From an uncultured Campylobacter sp. (GTDB lineage Bacteria > Campylobacterota > Campylobacteria > Campylobacterales > Campylobacteraceae), in NCBI RefSeq assembly GCF_938041645.1, contig NZ_CALIST010000033.1, positions 23,122-87,121 of the forward strand: 64,000 nucleotides of DNA. Reading direction: 5' to 3'. Of the stretch, positions 16,341 through 25,582 are shown in pieces (the first letter of the stretch is position 1; each line of letters begins with the position of its first letter). A program made the position numbers and the translations under genes. The notes beneath the pieces were generated by a model, which made no database searches, had not been told where the DNA came from, and saw only the letters and a program-made list of their open reading frames with translations.

Positions 16341-17893
16341 TGGCGTATATGAGCGTGAGCTTCACCCACAAAAACACGGATATCACGGTTCGCGAGAAAC
16401 TTTCGTTTTCAAACGATGTGCGCAAGAAAGAAATTTTGCGCCTTTTGGCTTCAAACTCCGCGATAGAGGAGTGTTTGGTGCTAAGCACTTGTAACCGCGT
16501 AGAAATTTTTACCGTCGTAAGCGACTTTGATGAAGCGCAAAAGTTCGTGCTTTTGGCACTTTCGCGCATTAGCGACGTGAGCTACGACGAGCTAGCCGAG
16601 CGTGCCGATATTTACGAAGATTACGGCGCGATACACCACCTTTTCGCCGTCGCAGCCTCTCTTGATAGCCTCGTAGTGGGCGAAACTCAGATCGTAGGCC
16701 AGCTCAAAGACGCCTATAAATTCGCGATGCAAAACGCTCGCGCCGGCGCGCAGATCGCAAGAGCGATAGATGAAGCGCTAAAGTGCGCGGCGCGCATCCG
16801 CAACCAAACCGAAATTTCAAAAAATCCGATCTCGGTCTCAAGCGTCGCCGTGGCAATGGCAAAGGATAGACTGGGCTCCTTGCAGGGCGCGGACGCCGTG
16901 GTAGTGGGCGCGGGAGAGATGAGCGAGCTAGCGTGCAAACACCTGCTCGCAAACGGCGCTAATATCACGATCTTAAATCGAAATTTAGCCGGCGCGCGAA
17001 GGCTGGCGGATTCTTTGATCAGCGCGGAGTCCGGCGCAAATTCGGAAAATAGTGCGGATTTAAATCGCGCGGATGTTAATCTAAATAACGCAAGTGCGAA
17101 CTGTGGCGTAAATTTAGACGCCGGCGCAGATTTAAACTGCGCGGAAGCTGGCTCAAACGGCGACGCGAGCAGCTGCGCGGCTACGAATAAAATTTCTACG
17201 ACGGGCAGCCGTGCGAGCTTCGATAACGCGAGCGGCGCAAATTTAAGAGGCGGCGCAAATGGCTACGCGGCTCGCATCAAGACCGACGCGCTGGATAATC
17301 TCAAAAAATATCTAAACGTAAATAGCCTATTTTTCAGCGCTACGGGCTCGCAAGAGCCGATCATTACCGATAGCTTGCTTGAGCCCAAAAGCTTTAAGCG
17401 ATATTTTTTCGATATAGCCGTGCCGCGCGACGTAGAGCTTAGCCAGAGCGAGGACGTCGAGGTTTACAGCGTCGATGATCTGGAAGAGATCGTAAAGAAA
17501 AATTTGATCCTTCGCGAGGAGCAGGCGCAGATCGCTTACTCCATCGTGGCGAAATGCACGAATGAATTTTTCAAATGGCTCAAGGCAGCGGCATCCACGC
17601 CGATCATCAAGGCTTTGCGCCAAAACGCTAAACAAGTAGCCGAGCTAGAGCTAGCCAAGGCGCTTAAAAAGGGCTATCTAAAGCACAGCGATGCGGAGGA
17701 GGCGCGCAGGCTGATCCATCAGGTTTTTAAAGCGTTTCTGCATGCTCCGACGGTAAATTTAAAAAACCTCGGCGACGCAGATAATGCCGATAACGCGGTA
17801 AACGCGCTGGTCGAAATTTTTGAACTGCAAGAAAGCTACGAAAAATTTTTAAATCAAGAAAATGAGAAAAAGGACAGACAGAATGAAATTTAG
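16340..17893 (+). CDS. hemA: Glutamyl-tRNA reductase with low-complexity insertion
   Basis: First committed enzyme of C5 haem synthesis; reduces glutamyl-tRNA to glutamate-1-semialdehyde. I take the ATG at 16340 behind GGGAG; a TTG one codon earlier is less likely. The nucleophile is Cys51 in LSTCNRVE. DSLVVGETQIVGQLK and the NADPH-binding VVGAGEMSELACKHL are intact. At 517 residues it is about 85 longer than relatives. The excess is one block (nt about 17022-17278) of Asn, Ala, Ser, Asp, Gly and Cys-rich sequence, between the end of the first Rossmann strands (RRLADSL) and LDNLKKYLNVNSLFFSATGS. It is encoded by repeated GGCGCAAATT/GATTTAAA words. It overlaps proS by 11 nt. Confidence 0.94.
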   Translation: MAYMSVSFTHKNTDITVREKLSFSNDVRKKEILRLLASNSAIEECLVLSTCNRVEIFTVVSDFDEAQKFVLLALSRISDVSYDELAERADIYEDYGAIHHLFAVAASLDSLVVGETQIVGQLKDAYKFAMQNARAGAQIARAIDEALKCAARIRNQTEISKNPISVSSVAVAMAKDRLGSLQGADAVVVGAGEMSELACKHLLANGANITILNRNLAGARRLADSLISAESGANSENSADLNRADVNLNNASANCGVNLDAGADLNCAEAGSNGDASSCAATNKISTTGSRASFDNASGANLRGGANGYAARIKTDALDNLKKYLNVNSLFFSATGSQEPIITDSLLEPKSFKRYFFDIAVPRDVELSQSEDVEVYSVDDLEEIVKKNLILREEQAQIAYSIVAKCTNEFFKWLKAAASTPIIKALRQNAKQVAELELAKALKKGYLKHSDAEEARRLIHQVFKAFLHAPTVNLKNLGDADNADNAVNALVEIFELQESYEKFLNQENEKKDRQNEI

Positions 17894-19601
17894 CAAGCTT
17901 TTCGCTCCGAGCCTAAAAGAGGCTCCCAGAGACGCGGTACTACCTAGCCACGCGCTTTTGATCCGCGCGGGATTTATCGAGCAGCTGGGCAGCGGGCTTT
18001 ATAATTTTTTGCCGCTAGGAAAGATAGTGCTAGAGCGGATCTGCACCGTCATCAGGCAGGAGATGGACGCTGCGGGCGCGCAAGAGGTTTCTTTTAGCGT
18101 CGTGACGTCCGCTGATGCGTGGAAAAAAAGCGGTCGCTACGCCAAATACGGCAAGGAGCTGTTGCGCTTCAAAGACCGCAAGGATAACGACTTCGTGCTA
18201 AGCCCTACCAACGAGGAGGCGGCGGTTTTGATGGTAGCGGATAAGATCACGAGCTACAAGCAGCTGCCGCTAAATATCTATCAGATCAATACGAAATTCC
18301 GCGACGAGGCGCGCCCTCGCTTCGGGCTTCTGCGCGGACGCGAGTTTACGATGAAGGATGCTTATAGCTTCCACGCAGACGCTGCGGATATGAAGCGCGA
18401 GTTTGAGGTGATGAGGCAGGCGTACTCGCGGATTTTTACGCGACTTGGGTTAAATTTTCGCGCGGTCGATGCGGACAGCGGCGCGATCGGCGGCAGCGGC
18501 AGCAAAGAGTTTATGGTGCTAGCGGATAACGGCGAGGACGATATCGTCGTGTGTAAGCGCTGCGAGTATGCCGCAAACATCGAGGCTGCGCGCCGCGCGC
18601 CCAAAACCACGAACGCCGCCGCGCCCGAAACCGATGGCATGATGAAATTTAAAACTCCCGCGATGAAAACGATCGATGCGGTGGCGGAATTTTTCAAAGT
18701 GGATAAATTCTACACCATCAAGGCGGTGATCAAAAAAGCGCTATACGAGGATCGCAGCGAGATCATAGCGTTTTTTATCCGCGGCTGCGACGAGCTGCAA
18801 GAGACCAAGGCGCAAAATGCCGCAGGCGCGCTTGAGCTAGTCGATGCCAGCGAAGATGAAATCGCGCGAGCTGGCTTTACGGCGGGCTTTTGCGGACCTT
18901 TCGGGCTCGGCGAGGGAGCGAAATTTTATATCGACGCCGAGCTAAAAGGAGCGCGCAATATGATCGCGGGCGCGAACGAGCCGGATTACCACTACGTTGG
19001 TGCAAGCGTGATAAATTTTAACGAATCGCGCTTTGTGGATCTCGCGGCCGTGGGCGCAGGCGATGCGTGCCCATGCTGCAGCGGCGAGCTTGGCATCACA
19101 AAAGGCATCGAGGTGGGTCATATCTTTCAGCTCGGTACGCGCTATTCCGAGCCGATGGGAGCGCGATTTTTGGACGCAAACGGCAAGGCACAGCCGTTTT
19201 TTATGGGCTGCTACGGTATCGGCGCAAGCCGTCTCATCGCCGTGGCGATCGAAAGCAGCCACGACGAGCGAGGCTGCGTGTGGCCGCGCGAGCTGGCGCC
19301 TTTCGAGCTTGAGATCATCATCTCAAATCACAAAGACGCGGCTGCGGTAGAATTTGCCGAGAAACTATACGAGCAGTGCCGCGAGCGTGGCATCCGCGTG
19401 CTACTCGATGATCGCGCGGAGCGCTTCGGCGTGAAGATGAACGACTTTGAGCTAATGGGCTTTCCGTATGCGGTGCTCGCGGGCAAAGCCCTAGCGGAGG
19501 GAAGCGTCGAGTTTATCACCCGTGCAGGTCTAAAGCGGCAGAGCGTAAGCACGGATGAAATTTTAAAGCTTATCGAGAAAAAATTAGCCGAGAAAAATTA
19601 G
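17883..19601 (+). CDS. proS: Prolyl-tRNA synthetase (bacterial type)
   Basis: Charges tRNA-Pro. The start is the ATG at 17883 (MKFSKLFAPSLKEAP) behind AAGGA, inside the end of hemA. The 572-residue product has class II motif 2 (FRDEARPRFGLLRGREFTMKD is the span), the bacterial-type inserted editing domain (about residues 220-380) and motif 3 region FFMGCYGIGASRL. The C-terminal anticodon-binding domain has ELEIIISNHKD. A Cys-x-x-Cys pair (CPCCSGE) lies before the IEVGHIFQLGTRYS block, as in many bacterial ProS. Length is normal and no insert is seen. Confidence 0.96.
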   Translation: MKFSKLFAPSLKEAPRDAVLPSHALLIRAGFIEQLGSGLYNFLPLGKIVLERICTVIRQEMDAAGAQEVSFSVVTSADAWKKSGRYAKYGKELLRFKDRKDNDFVLSPTNEEAAVLMVADKITSYKQLPLNIYQINTKFRDEARPRFGLLRGREFTMKDAYSFHADAADMKREFEVMRQAYSRIFTRLGLNFRAVDADSGAIGGSGSKEFMVLADNGEDDIVVCKRCEYAANIEAARRAPKTTNAAAPETDGMMKFKTPAMKTIDAVAEFFKVDKFYTIKAVIKKALYEDRSEIIAFFIRGCDELQETKAQNAAGALELVDASEDEIARAGFTAGFCGPFGLGEGAKFYIDAELKGARNMIAGANEPDYHYVGASVINFNESRFVDLAAVGAGDACPCCSGELGITKGIEVGHIFQLGTRYSEPMGARFLDANGKAQPFFMGCYGIGASRLIAVAIESSHDERGCVWPRELAPFELEIIISNHKDAAAVEFAEKLYEQCRERGIRVLLDDRAERFGVKMNDFELMGFPYAVLAGKALAEGSVEFITRAGLKRQSVSTDEILKLIEKKLAEKN

Positions 19602-19612
19602 TAAGCGTATGG

Positions 19613-19639
19613 AATTTAGCCCTAAATTTGGGCTAAATT
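19613..19639. terminator. Hairpin terminator between convergent proS and 19690 gene
   Basis: Arms AATTTAGCCC (19613-19622) and GGGCTAAATT (19630-19639) are perfectly complementary with a 7-nt loop and T-rich flanks. The position between convergent genes suggests a bidirectional terminator. Confidence 0.7.
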
Positions 19640-19689
19640 TTGCCGCCATATTTGAAAATTTGCGAGCCGCTTTTGCGGCTACGGCGGAT

Positions 19690-20106
19690 TTATTTTGCTG
19701 GCTCTATCCTGATCTGCCCGTCTTTTGCGACCAAGCTCACATCGCCATCTATCACGCCTAGACGCACGATGCCCTCGTAATAGGGCTGATAGCCGTAGTA
19801 GATGACGAAGTTATTCCACGGAGCAAAGTACGAGATCTCGCCTTTTTTGCCATCGCATCCTTTTGGCTCGCCGCTTACGTCAAGCGGTTTTGGCAGTTTG
19901 GCGACCTTTTCGTGTCCGCCGTAGTCGCTTAAATTTAGCGTTAGCGGTAGCTGTGCGGCAAAGCTCCTAGCCACCGCCGTGTCGTCTACGACAGCAGTGG
20001 CTTCGCCGCTAGAGCTTTTTAAAACTATCTTTAAATTACGCATTTTCTCCCCAGCCACTAAATTTAGCCCTGCAAAAAGCATAAAGATGGCTAAAATTTT
20101 TCTCAT
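19690..20106 (-). CDS. Exported cyclophilin-like fold protein
   Basis: A 138-residue protein with a signal peptide (MRKILAIFMLFAGLNLVAG) and a cyclophilin-like domain of the type seen in small uncharacterised bacterial proteins. Family blocks are ATAVVDDTAVARSFAAQLPL, LNLSDYGGHEKVAKLP and YFAPWNNFVIYYGYQPYYEGIVRLG. No proline-isomerase active site can be asserted. It has an AAGGAAGG ribosome-binding site and follows the frameshifted hydrolase in the same direction. Cyclophilin-like protein, hydrolase and AraC regulator commonly occur together, so a shared detoxification or redox role is plausible but unproven. Confidence 0.8.
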   Translation of the reverse strand: MRKILAIFMLFAGLNLVAGEKMRNLKIVLKSSSGEATAVVDDTAVARSFAAQLPLTLNLSDYGGHEKVAKLPKPLDVSGEPKGCDGKKGEISYFAPWNNFVIYYGYQPYYEGIVRLGVIDGDVSLVAKDGQIRIEPAK

Positions 20107-20160
20107 TTTTACCTTCCTTATCTCTCGAATTTACCCCTGCAAAGCGCAGGGGCTGCTTGT

Positions 20161-21248
20161 TTATTTCAAATTTGCTTTGAAAAATTCCTCAAATTTATCG
20201 TATGGGATCTTGTTGTTTTTATTGTCATATAGATCTGTGTGCACGGCGCCAGGGACGATAACTAGCTCTTTATTTTTGTTGCCAAGCGATTTAAAAGCGT
20301 CTTCGCTAAAGTATCTTGAGTGCGCCTTTTCGCCAGCTACGATAAGAGTCGGAGTTCTCATCTCGCTTGCGTAAGCAAGGATCGGCATATTTGTAAGCGA
20401 GATAAGATTTGTAACGATCCAGCCGCTCTCTCCGCTGTTTGAATTTACAGAGCGTTTGTGATATCCGCGCGGCGTGCGGTAAAAGTCCGCATATTCAGCT
20501 ATAAACTGTGGCGTGCTTGCGTCTATCTTTTTTGGATCAACGTTTATCGCACCAGTAAGTGCCGGTTTGCCATTTTTAGCATCGACCCAGCGTTGCTCGG
20601 CTAGCTTCTTTTTATTTTCATATCTCTCATCCACGCCTATGCTATCGTTGTAGCCTTTTGCTGCCACTCGCGTTATATCATACATCGTGCTGGTTGCAAC
20701 TGCCTTTATGCGAGGATCGCTAAGAGCTGCATTTAGATTAGAGCAAAACCGCCAAAGCCGCATACGCCTAAAATGCCGATACGTTCGCGATCTACATTGT
20801 CTTGAAGCCCTAGAAAATCAACCGCCGCGCTAAAATCATCGGTATTTATCTCTGGGCTTGCTAAATTCCTCGGCACGCCGCCGCTCTCGCCTGTGTAGCT
20901 TGGATCAAAGGCAAGCGTGATAAAACCGCGCTCAGCTAGCGTTTGCGCATAAAGTCCGCTTGATTGTTCCTTTACCGCGCCAAAAGGCCCGCTAACTGCG
21001 ATTGCAGCTGCTTTGCCTTTTAAATTTTTAGGCGTATAAAGATCGCCTACTAGCTCCACGCCGTAGCGATTTTTAAATTTGACTTTCTTGTGATCTACCT
21101 TATCGCTTTTGGCGAAAATTTTATCCCACTCGCTAACCATAGAAACCGCCTCTAGCGGTGATTTTGCCACGTTTGCACCTGCCATTGCATTGCCTACTAA
21201 AATAAAACTTGACGCTATAAGCGCCGCCGCAAATTTCTTAAGATACAT
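20161..21248 (-). pseudogene. Exported alpha/beta hydrolase, frameshifted
   Basis: An alpha/beta hydrolase related to the dienelactone hydrolase group, with signal peptide (MYLKKFAAALIASSFILVGNAMAG). The first frame runs from 21248 through the nucleophile elbow GVCGFGGFAL and stops at 20733. The family sequence continues in the -1 frame as NLNAALSDPRIKAVATSTMYD to the C-terminal catalytic His region IVPGAVHTDLYDN, ending at 20161. One base is missing at about 20739-20741. Restoring it gives an intact protein of about 362 residues. Either the gene is recently inactivated or the base was lost in sequencing. A downstream reading from 20763 would lack the nucleophile. It is divergent from the AraC regulator. 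Confidence 0.8.
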
Positions 21249-21411
21249 CTTTGTCCTTTCGGTTTTGATTTAGCTTTACAAGCTGTTTTGTAATGTGCAT
21301 TCTAGCAGGGTTTTAAATTTTGCGTTAGAACGATCCTCCAAATTTCATGCCTAATTCTGCAAAATTTCTAAAAAGGAGCATAATTTCATAAAATTTGAGG
21401 CGGAGAGCAAG

Positions 21412-22317
21412 ATGAGTGAGCTAAATTTACTAAAAGAGCAGACAAAAGAGTTTTTACTAAATAGATACGGCGTAAACGGCCTTGTTCAAAGCGACATCGA
21501 CTCGCTTGATTTTTACATCAGTGAAAAGACGCATGATTTTATCAATGTCATCTACAACCCGTCTTTGTGTATTATCTTGCAGGGGGCAAAGTCGGTGGGC
21601 TTTGGCGATGAGATGAGCGGATACAACGAGCAAAGGTATCTGCTCACATCTACATATATGCCTCTAAGAGTGAGCCTAACCGACGCCTCAAAAGAGAGGC
21701 CATATATCTCGCTTACCCTTAATTTTAGCATGGATGAAATTTATGAAGTGCTAAAAAACGTCGAGATAAAAGAAGATAACATGCAAAAGAGCCAAAAGGG
21801 GGTATTTTTCGGCGATCTTACGGAGGAGATACTAGAGCCTATTTTGAGGTTTGTTTGGTTGCTAGAAAAGCCGAAAGAGAAGATCAAATTTCTCTCAGAT
21901 CTTGCTAAAAAAGAGATACTTTACACCCTTGTAACAAGCGATAAAAGCGGCTACTTTTTAAATAAATTTGCTATGCAAGGAAGCGTTTCTAATAAAATTT
22001 TGCATGCCGTCGCAAAGATAAAAAACGAATTTTCGCAAAAGCTAAATATGAAAGAGGTCGCGCGCGCTTGCGATATGAGCGAGTCGTCGTTCTATCATAA
22101 CTTCAAAATCGTAACCTCGCTAAGTCCTATCGCTTTTCAAAAAAAGATCCGCCTAGAAGAGGCAAAAAATCTGCTCGCGACTAAAAATATCAGCGTTGCG
22201 CAGGCCGCCTTTGACGTAGGATACGAGAGCGCGTCGCAGTTTAGCCGCGAATACACCAGGATGTTTGGCGTACCGCCTAAAATTCACAGCGAAATTCTAC
22301 GCTCCGGCGTGGCGTGA
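21412..22317 (+). CDS. AraC-family transcriptional regulator
   Basis: A 301-residue regulator with an N-terminal AraC-type ligand-binding domain (about residues 25-180, with IYNPSLCIILQGAKSV typical of the group) and a C-terminal double helix-turn-helix (about 200-295: MKEVARACDMSESSFYHNFK, then NISVAQAAFDVGYESASQFS). GGAG precedes the ATG. It is divergent from the hydrolase and upstream of an MdaB-like reductase. Regulators of this subgroup usually control adjacent hydrolase or oxidoreductase genes, so these are the likely targets. Confidence 0.88.
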   Translation: MSELNLLKEQTKEFLLNRYGVNGLVQSDIDSLDFYISEKTHDFINVIYNPSLCIILQGAKSVGFGDEMSGYNEQRYLLTSTYMPLRVSLTDASKERPYISLTLNFSMDEIYEVLKNVEIKEDNMQKSQKGVFFGDLTEEILEPILRFVWLLEKPKEKIKFLSDLAKKEILYTLVTSDKSGYFLNKFAMQGSVSNKILHAVAKIKNEFSQKLNMKEVARACDMSESSFYHNFKIVTSLSPIAFQKKIRLEEAKNLLATKNISVAQAAFDVGYESASQFSREYTRMFGVPPKIHSEILRSGVA

Positions 22318-22407
22318 GTTTAAATTTAGATCAAATTTAACGGCACAAAGGGCAGGGTAAAATTTCTACTGTCTAGCTTATAAATTTGCGCTAAAGTCTG
22401 CTTAAAT

Positions 22408-22986
22408 TTAGCCGAAAACCCTTTTTAAATGCGCTTCGTAATCCCTCATAAAGCGCTCCATATCGGGATTTTTAATGACGTCGTTGCACATAAAAGTAGG
22501 CAGCCTTTTCGTGCCTAAAAATTCATTTGCCTTATGAAAATGCAAATAAACGCCGTCCACGCCCACGCCCTCGAAAAAATCGCCCGGCTTCTCAAACGCC
22601 TGAAGCGGAGCATTCCAAGTAACGCTTAGCATGTGCGATTTGCCCTTTATCAGCCCGCCTGTGCCGTATCCGTCGTTTGGACTCGCGCTGTGCCGCCCGT
22701 CGTTTGCCACTATCTTGCCTATGCCGCCCATAAACACCTCGTCCACGTATTTTTTGACTAGCCAAGGCTCGCCCATCCACCACGCGGGCATCTGCCAGAT
22801 CACAGCATCCATCCATAGAAATTTTTCTACCTCGCCCTCTATATCGTAGCCCTCATGTATCGTAGTTTCGCGCGTTTCGTGCCCTAGGGCTTGTAGCGTT
22901 TTTTTGGCTAACTCGTGCAAAGTTTTGTTTAGCTTGCCGCCTTTGCCGTTAAAAGGTGCCCCACCGTTAATAAGTAGTATTTTCAT
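22408..22986 (-). CDS. NAD(P)H-dependent oxidoreductase, MdaB-like
   Basis: A 193-residue flavodoxin-fold quinone reductase of the MdaB type (modulator of drug activity B), reducing quinones by two electrons to protect against oxidative stress. The start is the ATG at 22986 (MKILLINGGAPFNGKGGKLN) behind AAGGA; upstream in-frame codons are not conserved. Family blocks are DAVIWQMPAWWMGEPWLVKKY, the glycine-rich GYGTGGLIKGK and the tail ANEFLGTKRLPTFMCNDVIK. It is convergent with the AraC gene. H. pylori MdaB has a similar role. Confidence 0.88.
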   Translation of the reverse strand: MKILLINGGAPFNGKGGKLNKTLHELAKKTLQALGHETRETTIHEGYDIEGEVEKFLWMDAVIWQMPAWWMGEPWLVKKYVDEVFMGGIGKIVANDGRHSASPNDGYGTGGLIKGKSHMLSVTWNAPLQAFEKPGDFFEGVGVDGVYLHFHKANEFLGTKRLPTFMCNDVIKNPDMERFMRDYEAHLKRVFG

Positions 22987-23123
22987 TTTGATCCTTTGAT
23001 TAAATTTATTCGTTAGCGACTCACCGCGCCTAAGTTCAAATTCCACCTCGCAGCCCTATGCGAAAATATAAGCGTAAATTTTATGAAGCGTTTAATTACT
23101 AAATTTTGCTTTCACGCCGCAGT

Positions 23124-23744
23124 TTACCGCCCTAAAATTTCAAATTTATCGCCGTGCACCGCGATCGCTTCGGCGTTATTTATCGGCGCCAAATTTAGCT
23201 TGCCGCCGTAAGCTTTTAAAATTTTAGCCGTGCTTTGCACGAAAGGCTCCTCGCCGTAGTGCACTACTGGATAGAATTTAACAAGATCTAGCCCGGTTTG
23301 CGCTGATACTAATTCACTACCACTCGCATCATCCATCATGGCTGCGTACTCCACGCTGGGAGCTGCGATCATAGCGCCAGCCGACTCGCCCACATACACG
23401 AGCTCGCCGCTTCGGACGCGCTCGGCAATCAGACCTGCGAGATCCTTCTTTTTAAGCTCGCGCAAAAGATAAAAGGTGTTGCCGCCGCTTACGTAAAGCA
23501 CCTGCGCTGCGCCGATCTTTGCCTTCGCTTCGGTCTCGCTCGCTTTTGAAACGTCTAAAATTTGAACCTCAAAGCCCATTTTAGCAAACGCCTCTTTCGC
23601 CTCGTCCACGTAGTCTCGGTACTCCTCTATGTTTGCCGCAGTCGGGATAAAAAGCACCTCTTTGGCGCGGATATTTTGCCTCGCATAGTCCTCAAAAAGC
23701 GTCGCCGCACCCGCAAAATAGGAACATAAAAACATCTCTATCAT
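23124..23744 (-). CDS. Peptidase E-like (family S51) protein
   Basis: A 206-residue class I glutamine-amidotransferase-like protein of peptidase family S51 (aspartyl dipeptidase/cyanophycinase group). The catalytic serine is in VGESAGAM (Ser121), a Gly-rich YVSGGNTF block precedes it (85-92), and VVHYGEEP carries a likely partner His. There is no signal peptide, so it is cytoplasmic. It may cleave N-terminal Asp dipeptides, which would fit aspartate use by aspA, but this is inference. Ribosome-binding site AAAGGA. Confidence 0.82.
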   Translation of the reverse strand: MIEMFLCSYFAGAATLFEDYARQNIRAKEVLFIPTAANIEEYRDYVDEAKEAFAKMGFEVQILDVSKASETEAKAKIGAAQVLYVSGGNTFYLLRELKKKDLAGLIAERVRSGELVYVGESAGAMIAAPSVEYAAMMDDASGSELVSAQTGLDLVKFYPVVHYGEEPFVQSTAKILKAYGGKLNLAPINNAEAIAVHGDKFEILGR

Positions 23745-23758
23745 AGTTTTTCCTTTAA

Positions 23759-23998
23759 TTAAATTTGCGCTGATTTAAAGCGCTCGTAAAGCTCGGGCGT
23801 CATGACTGCGAGCAATGCGACCCAAACTAGCAGAGTAAATTCTACCGCGCCCACAAAGCAAGCGCACGACAAAAAACGGCGCGGGCGGAATTCTGTCGAT
23901 AAAAGGGCAAAATTTACCGCCGCAGCAGTTTGCAAACTATGCAAAAACCGAACGCAGCGCAAATCACTCCACAATCGCCAACTGCCTGGCGATTTCAA
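23759..23998 (-). CDS. Possible small membrane protein
   Basis: A 79-codon frame from a TTG start ends 14 nt before the peptidase E gene. The C-terminal half holds a hydrophobic segment (VEFTLLVWVALLAVM) followed by a polar tail, and the codon use there looks coding. The N-terminal half is poor and there is no convincing ribosome-binding site. It may be a genuine small protein, the tail of a decayed gene, or nothing. Confidence 0.25.
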   Translation of the reverse strand: MKSPGSWRLWSDLRCVRFLHSLQTAAAVNFALLSTEFRPRRFLSCACFVGAVEFTLLVWVALLAVMTPELYERFKSAQI

Positions 23999-24127
23999 AC
24001 TTCACTGAAACGACGCGAGCCTGCTAGATTAAGCTGGCTAGAGGAGTCGATCAGAGCGAACGATCAAAATGATCAAATTAAGCCGATCAATCTAACCGAT
24101 CAAAGCAAGTTAGCTAAGGCAAAACGG

Positions 24128-25078
24128 CTAGTGCTTTTTATCTCTAAAAAATCTAACGATCTTAGCCTGCAGCTTGAACCACTCGCTAAGCTCCATTATA
24201 GGCTGTCCCGCATAGTTTTTACCGCCCGCTAAGTCCTTGCTTATGCCGCCGCGCGCCGCGATCTGAGTGAAATCGCCCACGCTTACGTGCCCGCCGCTGC
24301 CGCTCTGTCCGCCCATCACGACGTTGCGCCCGAGCGTCGTCGAGCCCGCAAGCCCCACCTGAGAGACGATGAGGCAGTTTTGCCCTAGCTCGCAGTTGTG
24401 CCCGATCTGAACGAGATTGTCGATCTTGCTGCCGCGCTTAACGATCGTCGAGCCGAATACCGCGCGATCGATCGTCGTGCATGCGCCGATCTCGACCTCG
24501 TCTTGCAGTACGACGTTGCCGTTATGATAAATTTTAACGTGCTCGCCCGTTTTGGTGTGCGCGTAGCCGAAGCCGTCGCTTCCGATGACGGCGTTTGCGT
24601 GGATTATGCAGCGCTCGCCGATGATCGTGTCATTGTAGATGACGGCGTTTGCGTGGATTATGCAGCCGCTTCCGATATGCACGTCATCACCGATATACGC
24701 GCCGCTTAAAATGACGCAATCCTCGCCGATCGTGGAATTTACGCCGATATGCACGATCTGCCCGATCTGCGCGCTGGCGGCAATCTTTGCGGGCGCGCCG
24801 CTGCGAATGAGGGGCTTGGCAAAATGCGCGCTTAAGATCGCAAAGGCTAGATGCGGGTTTTCGCACTCCAGCGCTCGCACGCCGTTTGGAACTGCGGTGC
24901 CGCACTTTACCAATACGGCGGCCGCTTTGGTGGCGAATAAAAATTTCTCGTTTTTGTCGCTGTCGCAGTAGCTTAGCTCGCTTTGCCTTGCGTTTTGAAG
25001 CGAATTTATCGCAGTAATCTCCGCATCCGCTCCGCTAAGCTCTATGTTTAAAATTTCGGCAATTTTTGATAATTTCAT
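24128..25078 (-). CDS. lpxD: UDP-3-O-acylglucosamine N-acyltransferase
   Basis: Third step of lipid A synthesis: adds the N-linked 3-hydroxyacyl chain from ACP. The 316-residue product has the N-terminal LpxD uridine-binding domain (about residues 1-95, with INSLQNARQSELSYCDS) and a left-handed beta-helix of hexapeptide repeats (about 100-280: IGQIVHIGVNSTIGEDCVIL onward). The catalytic-type histidine context is LVQIGHNCELGQN, with GGQSGSGGHVSVGDF after it. The ribosome-binding site is AAAGGAG. It follows ilvBH on the same strand by about 30 nt, so it may be co-transcribed with them. Confidence 0.95.
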   Translation of the reverse strand: MKLSKIAEILNIELSGADAEITAINSLQNARQSELSYCDSDKNEKFLFATKAAAVLVKCGTAVPNGVRALECENPHLAFAILSAHFAKPLIRSGAPAKIAASAQIGQIVHIGVNSTIGEDCVILSGAYIGDDVHIGSGCIIHANAVIYNDTIIGERCIIHANAVIGSDGFGYAHTKTGEHVKIYHNGNVVLQDEVEIGACTTIDRAVFGSTIVKRGSKIDNLVQIGHNCELGQNCLIVSQVGLAGSTTLGRNVVMGGQSGSGGHVSVGDFTQIAARGGISKDLAGGKNYAGQPIMELSEWFKLQAKIVRFFRDKKH

Positions 25079-25110
25079 TTGCGCTCCTTTGATTAAATTT
25101 TTATCGCCGC

Positions 25111-25581
25111 TTACATATCCAGCGCGACGCTGCCGCCGCGGACGATGTCGATCGGATTGTATTTTTTTATCGTCTTTAAAAATCCGTCGATGCGGTCTGC
25201 GTCGTCACACGCCATAATGACGATCTTGCTGTCGTCGCTGTTTGCGATGCTGCCGTTGTAGGCTTTTAAAACGGCATCGAGCCCCGCTAAATTTTCGCCC
25301 AGCGCGATCTTTACCAAAACCATCTCCTTTTCGACGAATTTTGCATCATCGATGACCTTGTAGACGGGGATCAGCTTATGAAGCTGCTTAGTAATCTGCT
25401 CTATAACGCGCTCGTCGCCCGAAGTGACGATGCTAAGGCGCGATAGACCGGTGTTTGGGATCGGCGCAACAGTGAGGGTGTCGATATTATAGCCGCGCCC
25501 CGCGAAAAGCCCCGAGATCCGCGACAAAACGCCGTGCTCATCAGTAACGACGACCGAGATTATTCTTCTTATGCTATTCAT
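25111..25581 (-). CDS. ilvH: Acetolactate synthase regulatory (small) subunit
   Basis: Small subunit of acetohydroxyacid synthase; confers valine feedback and stimulates the large subunit. The start is the ATG at 25581 (MNSIRRIISVVVTDEHGVLS) with AGGAG inside the end of ilvB; only one base separates the two genes. The N-terminal ACT domain (residues 5-75: HGVLSRISGLFAGRGYNIDTL) and a second ACT-like C-terminal domain are present, giving 156 residues in total, normal for the family. Confidence 0.95.
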   Translation of the reverse strand: MNSIRRIISVVVTDEHGVLSRISGLFAGRGYNIDTLTVAPIPNTGLSRLSIVTSGDERVIEQITKQLHKLIPVYKVIDDAKFVEKEMVLVKIALGENLAGLDAVLKAYNGSIANSDDSKIVIMACDDADRIDGFLKTIKKYNPIDIVRGGSVALDM

Positions 25582-25582
25582 C

